Positions 1 through 5,044 of a stretch of 6,103 nucleotides of DNA are shown here, one piece after another. A program made the position numbers and the translations under genes. Location: NCBI GenBank assembly GCA_900544425.1, contig UQUX01000100.1, positions 1 to 6,103 of the forward strand, read 5' to 3'. The first letter of the stretch is position 1. Every line of letters starts with the position of its first letter. The stretch is from an uncultured Collinsella sp. Lineage in GTDB: Bacteria; Actinomycetota; Coriobacteriia; Coriobacteriales; Coriobacteriaceae. The notes below the pieces were generated by a model. That model was not told the DNA's origin. It made no database searches and worked only from the letters and a program-made list of their open reading frames with translations.

Positions 1-19
1 CCCGTTTTGTTAGGCCTAC

Positions 20-1114
20 TTAGAGGCCAAAGGCAGATAGGACGAGGCCCCAGCCAGCGCCGATGACGTACATCATGACCAGGAACACGGCGTTTTCGCG
101 AGCGCTGCGGTTGGTGCGGAACAGCACCAGGTAGCCCACGCCGGCGGAAATGAGCGTGCCGGCGAGCATCGGTGCCAGTTGCAGCGCGCCTTCCAGATAC
201 AGCTGCGTAATGACCACGCTCGCCGAGCAGTTGGGGATCAGGCCGACAAGCGCCGAACCCAGAACGGCGAGCGTCTCGTTGCCGCGCAGGAACTGCTCGA
301 TTGCGGACTCGCCAAAGGTCTCGAGTACGGCGACCAGAACCAGCGTCACCAGGAAAATGAATACCGATACCTGCACGGTATGCGAGATGGCGCTGCGGAT
401 AATCGACAGGACGGGCACACCTTCGTGTGAGTGGGAGCGACCATGGTCGTGATGGTGTTCGTGCCCGCCCTCGTGTCCGTGGTCGTGGCCATGTCCGTGT
501 TCGCGCTCGTCCTCATCCTCGTCTTCATCACAACCGCAATGGTCGCGCTCGCACAGCTCATGGATGTGGTCGGCGCTCACGCCCGCCTCGGCAACCTCGT
601 CGATGATGTCACCGCCGCCGTGGTCGTCATGCGCGCAGTTAACGTGCGCCGGATTGACAGTGGTCCCCAACACGGTACGACGAATCGCCGCATGCGCACG
701 GGCGTTGCGACGCAGACCGCGAATGGCGGCATCTACGATAAAGCCCGTGACCAGTGCGATCAGCGCTTTCGAAGCCAAAAGCATCGCCATAGTCTGCACG
801 GGAACCTGCTCGGCAAGTAGCAGCGGCAGCATCTCGTCGGAGGTCGAGAGAAACACCGCCACCAGGGTTCCCAGCGTCACGACGCGACCGGCGTACAGCG
901 TTGCCGCCATGGCCGAAAAGCCGCACTGCGGCACTATGCCCAGTAACGAGCCGACCACGGGGCCAGCGGCGCCGGCACGCTTGATGGCGCCGTTGACGCG
1001 ATCGCCTGCCACATGCTCGAGCGTCTCGAGGACCAGATATGTCACCAACAAGAACGGCACCAGCGAGAGCGTGTCCTTGCCGGCGTCGAGCAGAATATCA
1101 ATCAGCAAATCCAT
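20..1114 (-). CDS. ArsP_2-type putative heavy-metal/manganese exporter, His-rich loop
   Basis: This is a 364-residue integral membrane protein. Two hydrophobic halves (about residues 1-135 and 235-364) flank a hydrophilic middle. Each half carries a related motif: GIVPQCGFS at 59-67 and GLIPNCSAS at 291-299, each followed by an LY-x-x-G/E-G stretch, as expected for an internally duplicated permease. The middle loop holds an acidic run (about 196-205) and then about 25 residues dominated by His and Gly (206-230), with Cys at 160, 188, 193 and 195; it looks like a metal-binding segment. The architecture matches the family annotated as 'putative 10TM heavy-metal exporter' (ArsP_2) or 'putative manganese transporter'. 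Substrate and direction cannot be read from the sequence. The start at 1114 is chosen because the hydrophobic N-terminus begins there and a GAAAGG lies upstream at a long spacing of about 11 bases. The gene is divergent from the exonuclease and its stop lies at the window edge, so its downstream partners are unknown. Confidence 0.85.
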   Translation of the reverse strand: MDLLIDILLDAGKDTLSLVPFLLVTYLVLETLEHVAGDRVNGAIKRAGAAGPVVGSLLGIVPQCGFSAMAATLYAGRVVTLGTLVAVFLSTSDEMLPLLLAEQVPVQTMAMLLASKALIALVTGFIVDAAIRGLRRNARAHAAIRRTVLGTTVNPAHVNCAHDDHGGGDIIDEVAEAGVSADHIHELCERDHCGCDEDEDEDEREHGHGHDHGHEGGHEHHHDHGRSHSHEGVPVLSIIRSAISHTVQVSVFIFLVTLVLVAVLETFGESAIEQFLRGNETLAVLGSALVGLIPNCSASVVITQLYLEGALQLAPMLAGTLISAGVGYLVLFRTNRSARENAVFLVMMYVIGAGWGLVLSAFGL

Positions 1115-1146
1115 GACGGATGGAACCTTTCGTGTCTTTCGGCAGC

Positions 1147-1192
1147 ATTGTAAAAGTCCTAGCGGTCAACTAGGGTATTGTAATTGTCCTAG
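1147..1192. repeat. Pair of 16-bp direct repeats, 30-bp period (candidate operator)
   Basis: ATTGTAAAAGTCCTAG (1147-1162) and ATTGTAATTGTCCTAG (1177-1192) agree at 14 of 16 positions and start exactly 30 bases apart, about three helical turns. Between them lies CTAGGG in the opposite sense, so CCTAG-N7-CTAGG (1158-1174) is also an inverted pair. One copy covers the exporter -10 and the other lies just downstream of the expected transcription start. A dimeric metalloregulator is a natural candidate, but the motif is unlike the ArsR operators at the right end of the window. No regulator is assigned. Confidence 0.5.
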
Positions 1193-1204
1193 GCGCGATG
1201 CCAA
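1177..1204 (-). promoter_or_regulatory. Sigma-70-type promoter of the exporter gene
   Basis: Reading the minus strand, TTGGCA (1204-1199) is followed after 16 bases by TACAAT (1182-1177), a near-consensus -35/-10 pair. Transcription would start near 1170 and give a leader of roughly 55 bases before the exporter ATG. The -10 element lies inside the upstream copy of a direct repeat, which suggests that a regulator competes with RNA polymerase here. Confidence 0.6.
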
Positions 1205-1286
1205 TAGTTGCCCATGGTAAACTATCATCTCGCCATAACTCGACAAACCCGAGCCGCACAACGCGGCCCGTCCAAGGAGCAGTTAT

Positions 1287-2255
1287 ATGAACGTATCGCA
1301 AGCACTCGAATACGAGCGTCAGCCGTTTATCCCCATGTTTATCTATGGCGATCACGGCGCCATGGAATCCGAGCGCCAGAAAGGCGAAGAGGCCCTCAAG
1401 GTACTCGAGACCGAATACTTTACCGCCGAGGGCGACCCCGAATTCGACTTTACCACCGTGCGCGACCTGGCAGACCGCAACCGCGACCTGTGCGACCAGA
1501 TTGGCGAGGCGCGTCTGCGCAACGTGACACCCGCGACGCTTTCGCGCGGCCTGTCCGACGCCGACACCTGTGCCGCCATCGGCAAAATGCAAAAGCGCAC
1601 CGCCGCGTCCGTCATGCGCGAGATCCGCGGCGACCGCGACGCGCTCGGTGTCGCCTACGCTCGCAAGCCCATCCAGGGCACGGTACTCGGCATCGACATC
1701 GAGACCACCGGCCGCGCACCCGAGCGCGGCTACATCATCAACGTGGGCTGGGAGATCATGGAGCTCACCAGCGACGCCATCCCGCACGACGCCGAGGCGC
1801 ACTACTGCGGTCTGCCCGATATCTACCGCGGCGAGGATGTGCCGCTGTCGAATATCCACCACATCACCTGGGATGACATTGACGGCAAAACGCCCTTCCG
1901 CGAGAACAAGGAGCTGCAAAAGCAACTGCTCAAGCTTATGAAGAAGTACCCGTACATGGCGCACAACGCCGCCTTTGAGGACAGCTGGTTCAAGATCCAC
2001 CTGGACGGTTACGCCGAGGCGCGCCGCGCGGGTAAGATTATCGTCATCGACTCGCGCCAGATCTGCCGCAGCCTGGACGCCGATGTGCGCTCGCTCCCCC
2101 GCGAGTCCGCACCCGCCGCGCTCGAGAACTGGGCGCGCCGCCGTGGCACCCTCGCCGCCGACGCAAACGAGCAGCACCTGGGCCTCGACGACACCGACCT
2201 CATGCTCCGCACAGTGCAGGCCGAGTTCAACCTCAAGAACCTATTTGCCAAGTAG
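1287..2255 (+). CDS. DEDDh (DnaQ-fold) 3'-5' exonuclease with N-terminal extension
   Basis: This 322-residue protein has an exonuclease domain in residues of about 130-315. Motif Exo I is DIET with D137 and E139. Exo II is HNAAFED with D232. Exo III is H297-x4-D302, the DEDDh spacing of the DNA polymerase III epsilon/RNase T superfamily. The expected activity is Mg-dependent release of nucleotides from 3' ends, in replication proofreading, repair or RNA processing. The preceding 130 residues are charged and helical-looking, and I do not recognise a domain there. The start is supported by AAGGAG at 1274-1279, seven bases before the ATG. The gene is divergent from the metal exporter and is followed by a strong terminator, so it is probably a single-gene transcript. 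High GC and strong third-position G/C fit a resident chromosomal gene. It could be either a DNA- or an RNA-directed enzyme. Confidence 0.85.
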   Translation: MNVSQALEYERQPFIPMFIYGDHGAMESERQKGEEALKVLETEYFTAEGDPEFDFTTVRDLADRNRDLCDQIGEARLRNVTPATLSRGLSDADTCAAIGKMQKRTAASVMREIRGDRDALGVAYARKPIQGTVLGIDIETTGRAPERGYIINVGWEIMELTSDAIPHDAEAHYCGLPDIYRGEDVPLSNIHHITWDDIDGKTPFRENKELQKQLLKLMKKYPYMAHNAAFEDSWFKIHLDGYAEARRAGKIIVIDSRQICRSLDADVRSLPRESAPAALENWARRRGTLAADANEQHLGLDDTDLMLRTVQAEFNLKNLFAK

Positions 2256-2355
2256 ATTGCCATGCAGAGGTGCCATCCGCGAGCAATACCTGCCGGGCCA
2301 TAACGCCCCACGCAATTGCAACACGCCGAGGCGTCCCTCTCAAACGACGCAATGT

Positions 2356-2390
2356 GGGCCGATATCCAAACGGATATCGGCCCGTTTTTT
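2356..2390 (+). terminator. Rho-independent terminator after the exonuclease gene
   Basis: A perfect 12-bp stem (GGGCCGATATCC at 2356-2367 with GGATATCGGCCC at 2372-2383) closes an AAAC loop. It is followed by G and six T (2384-2390). It lies 100 bases past the exonuclease stop and isolates that gene from what follows. Confidence 0.92.
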
Positions 2391-2683
2391 CGGCACCGCG
2401 CACGCGGCCCCCGGCCCTCGGGCCTAGCCGCCGTACAACTAAGAACTTCGTTTGAGCATGTTCAAGCCAAATTACACATCAGTTTTGACGCCGCTTTTGC
2501 ATCAAAACGGCGTCGACCACCATCAGTTGTGGAGGTCTGCGTAGTCAACGAACTGCAACGATGCTCCAAATGGCATCTTTCTCCATCATTGGCGTCAAGC
2601 TCTTGGGCAGCTTTTGTTATGTCGCAAGATTTTGCCTTGGCGTTCATCGCGAGCCCCGCCGCCTGGTCTGCCATGCTATCTGT
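2391..2683. other. Non-coding stretch with dyads upstream of the nuclease gene
   Basis: About 290 bases lie between the terminator and the preferred nuclease start. I see no convincing gene here. The first 45 bases are very GC-rich with short complementary runs. Then follow a near-palindrome TTGAGCATGTTCAA (2452-2465) and a hairpin at 2487-2514. Base composition becomes more AT-rich after about 2440, like the nuclease gene that follows. An open frame in phase with the nuclease extends back to an ATG at 2561, but it has no ribosome binding site and an unremarkable translation. I could not place a confident -35/-10 pair for the nuclease. Confidence 0.5.
2487..2514. other. Hairpin GACGCCG / CGGCGTC
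   Basis: GACGCCG (2487-2493) pairs with CGGCGTC (2508-2514). Inside, TTTT (2495-2498) pairs with AAAA (2504-2507) around a GCATC loop, leaving one bulged C. No T tract follows on either strand, so it is not a classical terminator. It may be a protein-binding dyad or an RNA leader structure for the downstream nuclease gene. Confidence 0.4.
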
Positions 2684-3883
2684 ATGAGTATCGTGCTTTC
2701 ACATAACACGGCAAAAACGGTCTACCAAGCCGCATACTCGGTATCCGCAATTGGAACCGAGCCCTGCAGTCCCGCCAAAATCTACGGGGCACGCCCCAGC
2801 AAGAAACTTCTCGACTCTGCCGCCGACTGGCTCACCAGGCACAATATCGCCCTTGATAACGGCGCGCCGCTCGATACAACGGTATTCGAGCGCGCAAACG
2901 TGCGCAACATACCGGGTTGCAAATGCCACGTATCGTCTAAGCGTTTCTCGGGCTCGCGCTTTATCGAACTCGCTGACGGCATCTATATAGTCGGCGTCGA
3001 ACTCTGCGCGCTTCAGGCCGCAACCTATCTTCCCTTTCGCGAACTTGTGGAGTACTACTTCGAACTGTGTGGCGCCTATTCCCTTGGGCGCGATGCTTCG
3101 ACAGCCTATACCGAGCGCTTCGCGCTCACTTCGACCTCGAACCTCAAGCACTTTTTTAACTCCCTCACCGACTGCAAGGGGCTTGAGCTTGCCCGAAAAG
3201 CCATCCAGTGCGTGCGAGACGGATGCCGCTCGCCGATGGAAACGGCGTTTGTCATGATGCTCACGTTACCCAGACGCGAGGGCGGGCTGGGCATTAGCGA
3301 GATCGAGACCGACTACGAAGTAAAGGTCACAGCTGCCGCAAAAGACCTCACGCGGCGCGAAACGTTCTATATGGATGCATATCTCAAGCGGTCCCGAACC
3401 GACATCGAATACAACGGATTTCAACACGATGCCGAAGAAGACCGCGCCATTGACGAAGAGCGCAAGAACGCACTGGCGTCCATGGGCTATGGGATCATTA
3501 CCGTAAGTCGCTATTCCTTTATGCACGCCAGCGCTTTCGCCAGAGTCATGGAGGCAATCCAGCGAAAGGAGGGCATTCGCCCATCGCGCCTGCCCAAAGA
3601 TTTCGCAATCAAGCAGGAAGGACTGCGACAATTTGTGCTCAGGAGATTTATCGAGGAAAAGAAGCGCATTGAGGAGCTCCTCCGTCAAGACGTAGAGCAG
3701 CGTAGTGCACTTGAGCTCGAGCACGCCGTGCTCGAAGGCATCTCGCTGGACGACCCAACGATCAACGATGTCCCAGCCATCGACGACATGCAAGTCATCG
3801 AGCTGGATTGCCCGGAGTTCGCTCAAACAAGCACCTCCACGCCCGAAGGCAGGGTGTACGGGGCCAGAACAGAGACAGACTGA
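2684..3883 (+). CDS. Orphan Vsr/DUF559-type PD-(D/E)XK endonuclease-like protein, AbiEi-like N-terminus
   Basis: This protein has 399 residues from the ATG at 2684. Residues 182-290 carry the Vsr/DUF559 pattern: SPMETA with E186, then TDIEYNG with D240 and E242, then H248, D256 and R260, and a G-x-x-x-V-x-R strand (ITVSRYSF, 272-279). This is the arrangement of PD-(D/E)XK endonucleases in the very-short-patch-repair fold. The N-terminus (MSIVLSHNTA) and the 100 residues after it resemble the AbiEi-antitoxin-like or DUF559 proteins of actinobacteria. Residues 300-350 are rich in charged residues and probably helical or coiled coil, and an acidic tail follows. No signal peptide or membrane segment is seen. 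The start at 2684 is preferred because the conserved-looking LSH-x-TA begins there, although no clear Shine-Dalgarno is visible; 2561 is the longer alternative. The gene looks lower in GC than the exonuclease, with more rare-type codons, which suggests acquisition. No methyltransferase or partner toxin adjoins it. Its biological target is unknown. Confidence 0.7.
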   Translation: MSIVLSHNTAKTVYQAAYSVSAIGTEPCSPAKIYGARPSKKLLDSAADWLTRHNIALDNGAPLDTTVFERANVRNIPGCKCHVSSKRFSGSRFIELADGIYIVGVELCALQAATYLPFRELVEYYFELCGAYSLGRDASTAYTERFALTSTSNLKHFFNSLTDCKGLELARKAIQCVRDGCRSPMETAFVMMLTLPRREGGLGISEIETDYEVKVTAAAKDLTRRETFYMDAYLKRSRTDIEYNGFQHDAEEDRAIDEERKNALASMGYGIITVSRYSFMHASAFARVMEAIQRKEGIRPSRLPKDFAIKQEGLRQFVLRRFIEEKKRIEELLRQDVEQRSALELEHAVLEGISLDDPTINDVPAIDDMQVIELDCPEFAQTSTSTPEGRVYGARTETD

Positions 3884-3888
3884 CAGGG

Positions 3889-3928
3889 TGGGTACCCCGG
3901 CGACGTGCAAAAACGGGAGTTTTCAGCA
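3889..3928 (+). repeat. Left arm of the inverted repeat, with internal dyad
   Basis: The inner part of the arm (3906-3928) is itself a dyad. TGC pairs with GCA, and AAAAC (3910-3914) pairs with GTTTT (3919-3923) around a GGGA loop, leaving one unpaired A on one side and CA on the other. The outer end contains the palindrome GGTACC (3891-3896). As RNA, the AAAAC-GGGA-GTTTT fold could act as a weak transcription stop for the nuclease gene. Confidence 0.7.
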
Positions 3929-4047
3929 AAGCCGGGTATCCAAGGAGTCTCGAATTGATCCATTCCGCACCGATGCCGCCGATTTCAACGCACGTTAAGC
4001 TACAGCTGGGGAATATCTATCGCCATTGACACTCTAGTAAAGCCCTA

Positions 4048-4065
4048 CGGCGGCAAATGCCGCCG
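4048..4065. other. GC-rich hairpin inside the inverted-repeat element
   Basis: CGGCGGCA (4048-4055) and TGCCGCCG (4058-4065) form a perfect 8-bp stem with an AA turn; in RNA one pair would open to give a four-base loop. No T tract follows on either strand. It is the only strong secondary structure in the interior of the element. Confidence 0.55.
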
Positions 4066-4093
4066 CATTATGCAATAAATGACCCCTCGTCGA

Positions 4094-4133
4094 TGCTGAA
4101 AACTCCCGTTTTTGCACGTCGCTAAGGTACCCA
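4094..4133 (-). repeat. Right arm of the inverted repeat
   Basis: This is the inverted copy of the left arm, with the same inner dyad in reverse orientation (AAAAC, TCCC loop, GTTTT at 4099-4112) and the outer GGTACC (4126-4131). Conservation is total over the inner 29 bases, which suggests that this part is the functional core. Confidence 0.7.
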
Positions 4134-4137
4134 CGTT

Positions 4138-4171
4138 GGCATCGGCGGCCTTATCCGCACCCACCGATGCC
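4138..4171. other. 8-bp stem hairpin between the repeat element and the metal operon
   Basis: GGCATCGG (4138-4145) pairs perfectly with CCGATGCC (4164-4171) across an 18-base loop, which contains a further CGG/CCG pairing (4146-4148 with 4155-4157). No T run follows, so a terminator role is doubtful. The rest of 4172-4205 holds no visible gene and ends in a run of seven A directly upstream of the repressor promoter. Confidence 0.4.
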
Positions 4172-4220
4172 CTTAGCCGCCTTTAGGACCAATCGATAGC
4201 AAAAAAATTCGCGAATTATA

Positions 4221-4248
4221 TTGACATATGAACATGCGCGCATATACT
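4221..4248 (+). promoter_or_regulatory. Sigma-70 promoter of the ArsR-HMA operon
   Basis: A perfect -35 TTGACA (4221-4226) is followed after 16 bases by TATACT (4243-4248). Just upstream are an A run (4201-4207) and the 12-bp palindrome AATTCGCGAATT (4206-4217), which could serve as an UP-like element. The expected start is near 4255. The spacer is filled by an ArsR operator, so a bound repressor would block polymerase directly. Confidence 0.85.
4226..4245. promoter_or_regulatory. ArsR/SmtB-type operator O1 in the promoter spacer
   Basis: ATATGAACATGCGCGCATAT has palindromic ends (ATATG...CATAT) and is the inverted copy of the site at 4261-4280, matching at 19 of 20 positions. The TGAACA half-site is typical of ArsR/SmtB-family zinc and cadmium operators. 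It occupies the gap between -35 and -10. Confidence 0.75.
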
Positions 4249-4260
4249 CGGAAGTAAGTT

Positions 4261-4280
4261 ATATGAGCGCATGTTCATAT
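4261..4280. promoter_or_regulatory. ArsR/SmtB-type operator O2 in the leader
   Basis: ATATGAGCGCATGTTCATAT has the perfect dyad ATATGA-N8-TCATAT. It lies just downstream of the expected transcription start and immediately before the ribosome binding site of the repressor gene. Its centre is 35 bases from that of O1, so two dimers could bind at once and pack over the promoter. Confidence 0.8.
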
Positions 4281-4294
4281 GAAAGGATATTGCA

Positions 4295-4663
4295 ATGAGC
4301 GATCTCGCTGATGAAATAAAGTCCAGCATCGACATCACCACCGTGCCCGACGTCCCCACCACCTGCTCGCCCGAGGACCTTCCCGACGAGGAGCTGCTGT
4401 ACGACCTTGCTGACCTGTTCAAGGTCTTCAGCGACACCACGCGCATCAAGATCCTCTACGCCCTCATGAGCCGCGAACTTTGCGTGGCAGATATCGCCGA
4501 GGCGACCTCGACCTCGCAGTCCGCGGTGTCGCATCAGCTGCGCACGCTCAAGCAGTCGCACCTGGTTAAATTCCGGCGCGACGGCCGCAACATCCTCTAC
4601 TCGCTTGCCGACGACCATGTCTACACCATGCTCAACCAAGGCATGAGCCACATCTGCGAATAG
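4295..4663 (+). CDS. ArsR/SmtB-family zinc-type metalloregulator (repressor)
   Basis: This 122-residue winged-helix repressor has a disordered-looking N-terminus (1-33), helices with FSDTTRIKIL (45-54), the ELCVADIA helix (61-68), the recognition helix TSQSAVSHQLRTLK (73-86), and the wing RRDGRNILYSL (94-104). The last helix carries the complete alpha-5 metal site: D106-x-H108, then H119-x2-E122, with the same spacing as SmtB and CzrA. This predicts Zn (also Co or Cd) as inducer. C63 occupies the first Cys of the ELCVxD motif, but the second Cys of the CadC/ZiaR alpha-3N site is Ala65, and only C24 is available in the N-terminal tail, so alpha-3N sensing looks incomplete. The ribosome binding site is GAAAGGA, eight bases before the ATG. 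It probably represses its own operon and the downstream ATPase through three matching operators, and releases DNA on metal binding. Confidence 0.93.
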   Translation: MSDLADEIKSSIDITTVPDVPTTCSPEDLPDEELLYDLADLFKVFSDTTRIKILYALMSRELCVADIAEATSTSQSAVSHQLRTLKQSHLVKFRRDGRNILYSLADDHVYTMLNQGMSHICE

Positions 4664-4726
4664 CGACCAACCACGGTACCAGCGCGGCCTGTACCCAAGC
4701 CGCAAAAACAGGGAAAGGAACCCGCC

Positions 4727-4945
4727 ATGAAAAAGCAGTTTAAACTCGACGAGATCGACTGCGCCAACTGCGCGCGCGAGCTTCAGGACGAACTTGCCAA
4801 GCTCGATGGCGTCAAGTCCGTTTCGGTCAACTTTATGACCCAGAAGTTGACGCTCGAAGCCGACGACGCCGAGTTCGACGAGGTCCTCGATCGCGTCGTG
4901 GAGTTTACCGCCGACGCCGAGCCGGACTGCGAGATCATTCTCTAG
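4727..4945 (+). CDS. HMA-domain metal-binding protein (metallochaperone-like)
   Basis: This 72-residue protein is a single heavy-metal-associated domain of ferredoxin-like fold. The metal loop DCANCA holds C12 and C15, followed by the amphipathic helix RELQDELAKLDGV and the strand SVSVNFMTQKLTLEA. The length equals one HMA domain, with an acidic C-terminal part (several Asp/Glu in 46-70). It lies 63 bases after the repressor gene with a good GGGAAAGGA site, so it is probably cotranscribed with it. The following ATPase lacks an N-terminal HMA domain, so this protein may be the detached regulatory or delivery domain, handing Zn or Cd to the pump. A copper role is possible for CxxC proteins, but the zinc-type repressor and the pump type argue for Zn/Cd. 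Confidence 0.9.
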   Translation: MKKQFKLDEIDCANCARELQDELAKLDGVKSVSVNFMTQKLTLEADDAEFDEVLDRVVEFTADAEPDCEIIL

Positions 4946-4966
4946 CCCAGGTTTATGCTGACCCAC

Positions 4967-4990
4967 AAGGCCGCGCTTGCCGCGGTCTTT
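4967..4990 (+). terminator. Probable intrinsic terminator after the HMA gene
   Basis: AAGGCCGCG (4967-4975) pairs with CGCGGTCTT (4981-4989), including one G-T pair, across a CTTGC loop, ending in TCTTT. The T tract is short and mixed, so termination is probably partial. It would separate the repressor-chaperone transcript from the ATPase, which has its own operator. Confidence 0.5.
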
Positions 4991-5006
4991 GCTCGCGAAA
5001 TTATAT
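4977..5006 (+). promoter_or_regulatory. Possible promoter of the ATPase gene
   Basis: TTGCCG (4977-4982) and TTATAT (5001-5006) are separated by 18 bases. The -35 is weak and lies within the terminator stem. The stretch TCGCGAAATTATAT (4993-5006) repeats the sequence before the repressor promoter (4209-4221) with one extra base, which supports a copied regulatory region. Confidence 0.35.
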
Positions 5007-5022
5007 GAGCGAGTGTTCATAC
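5003..5022. promoter_or_regulatory. ArsR/SmtB-type operator O3 ahead of the ATPase
   Basis: ATATGAGCGAGTGTTCATAC matches operator O2 at 17 of 20 positions in the same orientation, and the two preceding T are shared as well. It overlaps the candidate -10 and ends 22 bases before the ATPase start, so the same repressor should control the pump independently of its own operon. Confidence 0.8.
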
Positions 5023-5044
5023 ATTCAAATGGGAGGTTTGAATC

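Larger units (their letters stand above)
3889..4133. repeat. 245-bp element bounded by 40-bp inverted repeats
   Basis: The left arm 3889-3928 and the reverse complement of the right arm 4094-4133 match at 37 of 40 positions. The three differences are adjacent (CCG against TTA) just inside the shared outer TGGGTACC. The 165-base interior (3929-4093) has no convincing reading frame. The left arm begins five bases after the nuclease stop. I see no target-site duplication immediately outside (CAGGG on the left, CGTTG on the right). Possible identities are a MITE-like non-autonomous element, a REP/BIME-like inverted pair, a structured RNA with a long stem, or a recognition site tied to the adjacent nuclease. 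Confidence 0.8.

Noticed and set aside
11..35. Short AGGCCT/AGGCC pairing at the end of the exporter gene
   Set aside because: The stem has only five pairs, includes the stop codon region and has no T run in the direction of transcription, so it is not called a terminator.
1284..1291. ATATGAAC at the exonuclease start resembling an ArsR half-site
   Set aside because: Only one eight-base half is present and it overlaps the start codon, with no opposite half-site; chance match.
1170..2177. Long minus-strand open frame (335 codons) opposite the exonuclease
   Set aside because: It is the antisense shadow of a high-GC gene; its translation is repetitive Val/Ala/Gly with no family signal, while the plus strand has the full DEDDh motifs and a ribosome binding site.
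2462..2674. Minus-strand 70-codon frame in the gap upstream of the nuclease
   Set aside because: It has no Shine-Dalgarno, and its second half covers the 2487-2514 hairpin with a low-complexity translation. A small gene cannot be fully excluded, but the support is too weak.
2561..2683. Longer start for the nuclease (ATG at 2561, 41 extra residues)
   Set aside because: No ribosome binding site is visible, the extra residues look unlike a protein start, and the family-like LSH-x-TA motif begins just after the ATG at 2684.
3884..4138. Target-site duplication around the inverted-repeat element
   Set aside because: The bases outside the arms (CAGGG on the left, CGTTG on the right) do not match, so recent transposition with a duplication is not supported.
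3965..4171. Shared CCGCAC...CGATGCC words at 3965-3977 and 4155-4171
   Set aside because: The words are short and interrupted by extra bases in the second copy; they could be a decayed repeat, but chance in GC-rich DNA is enough.
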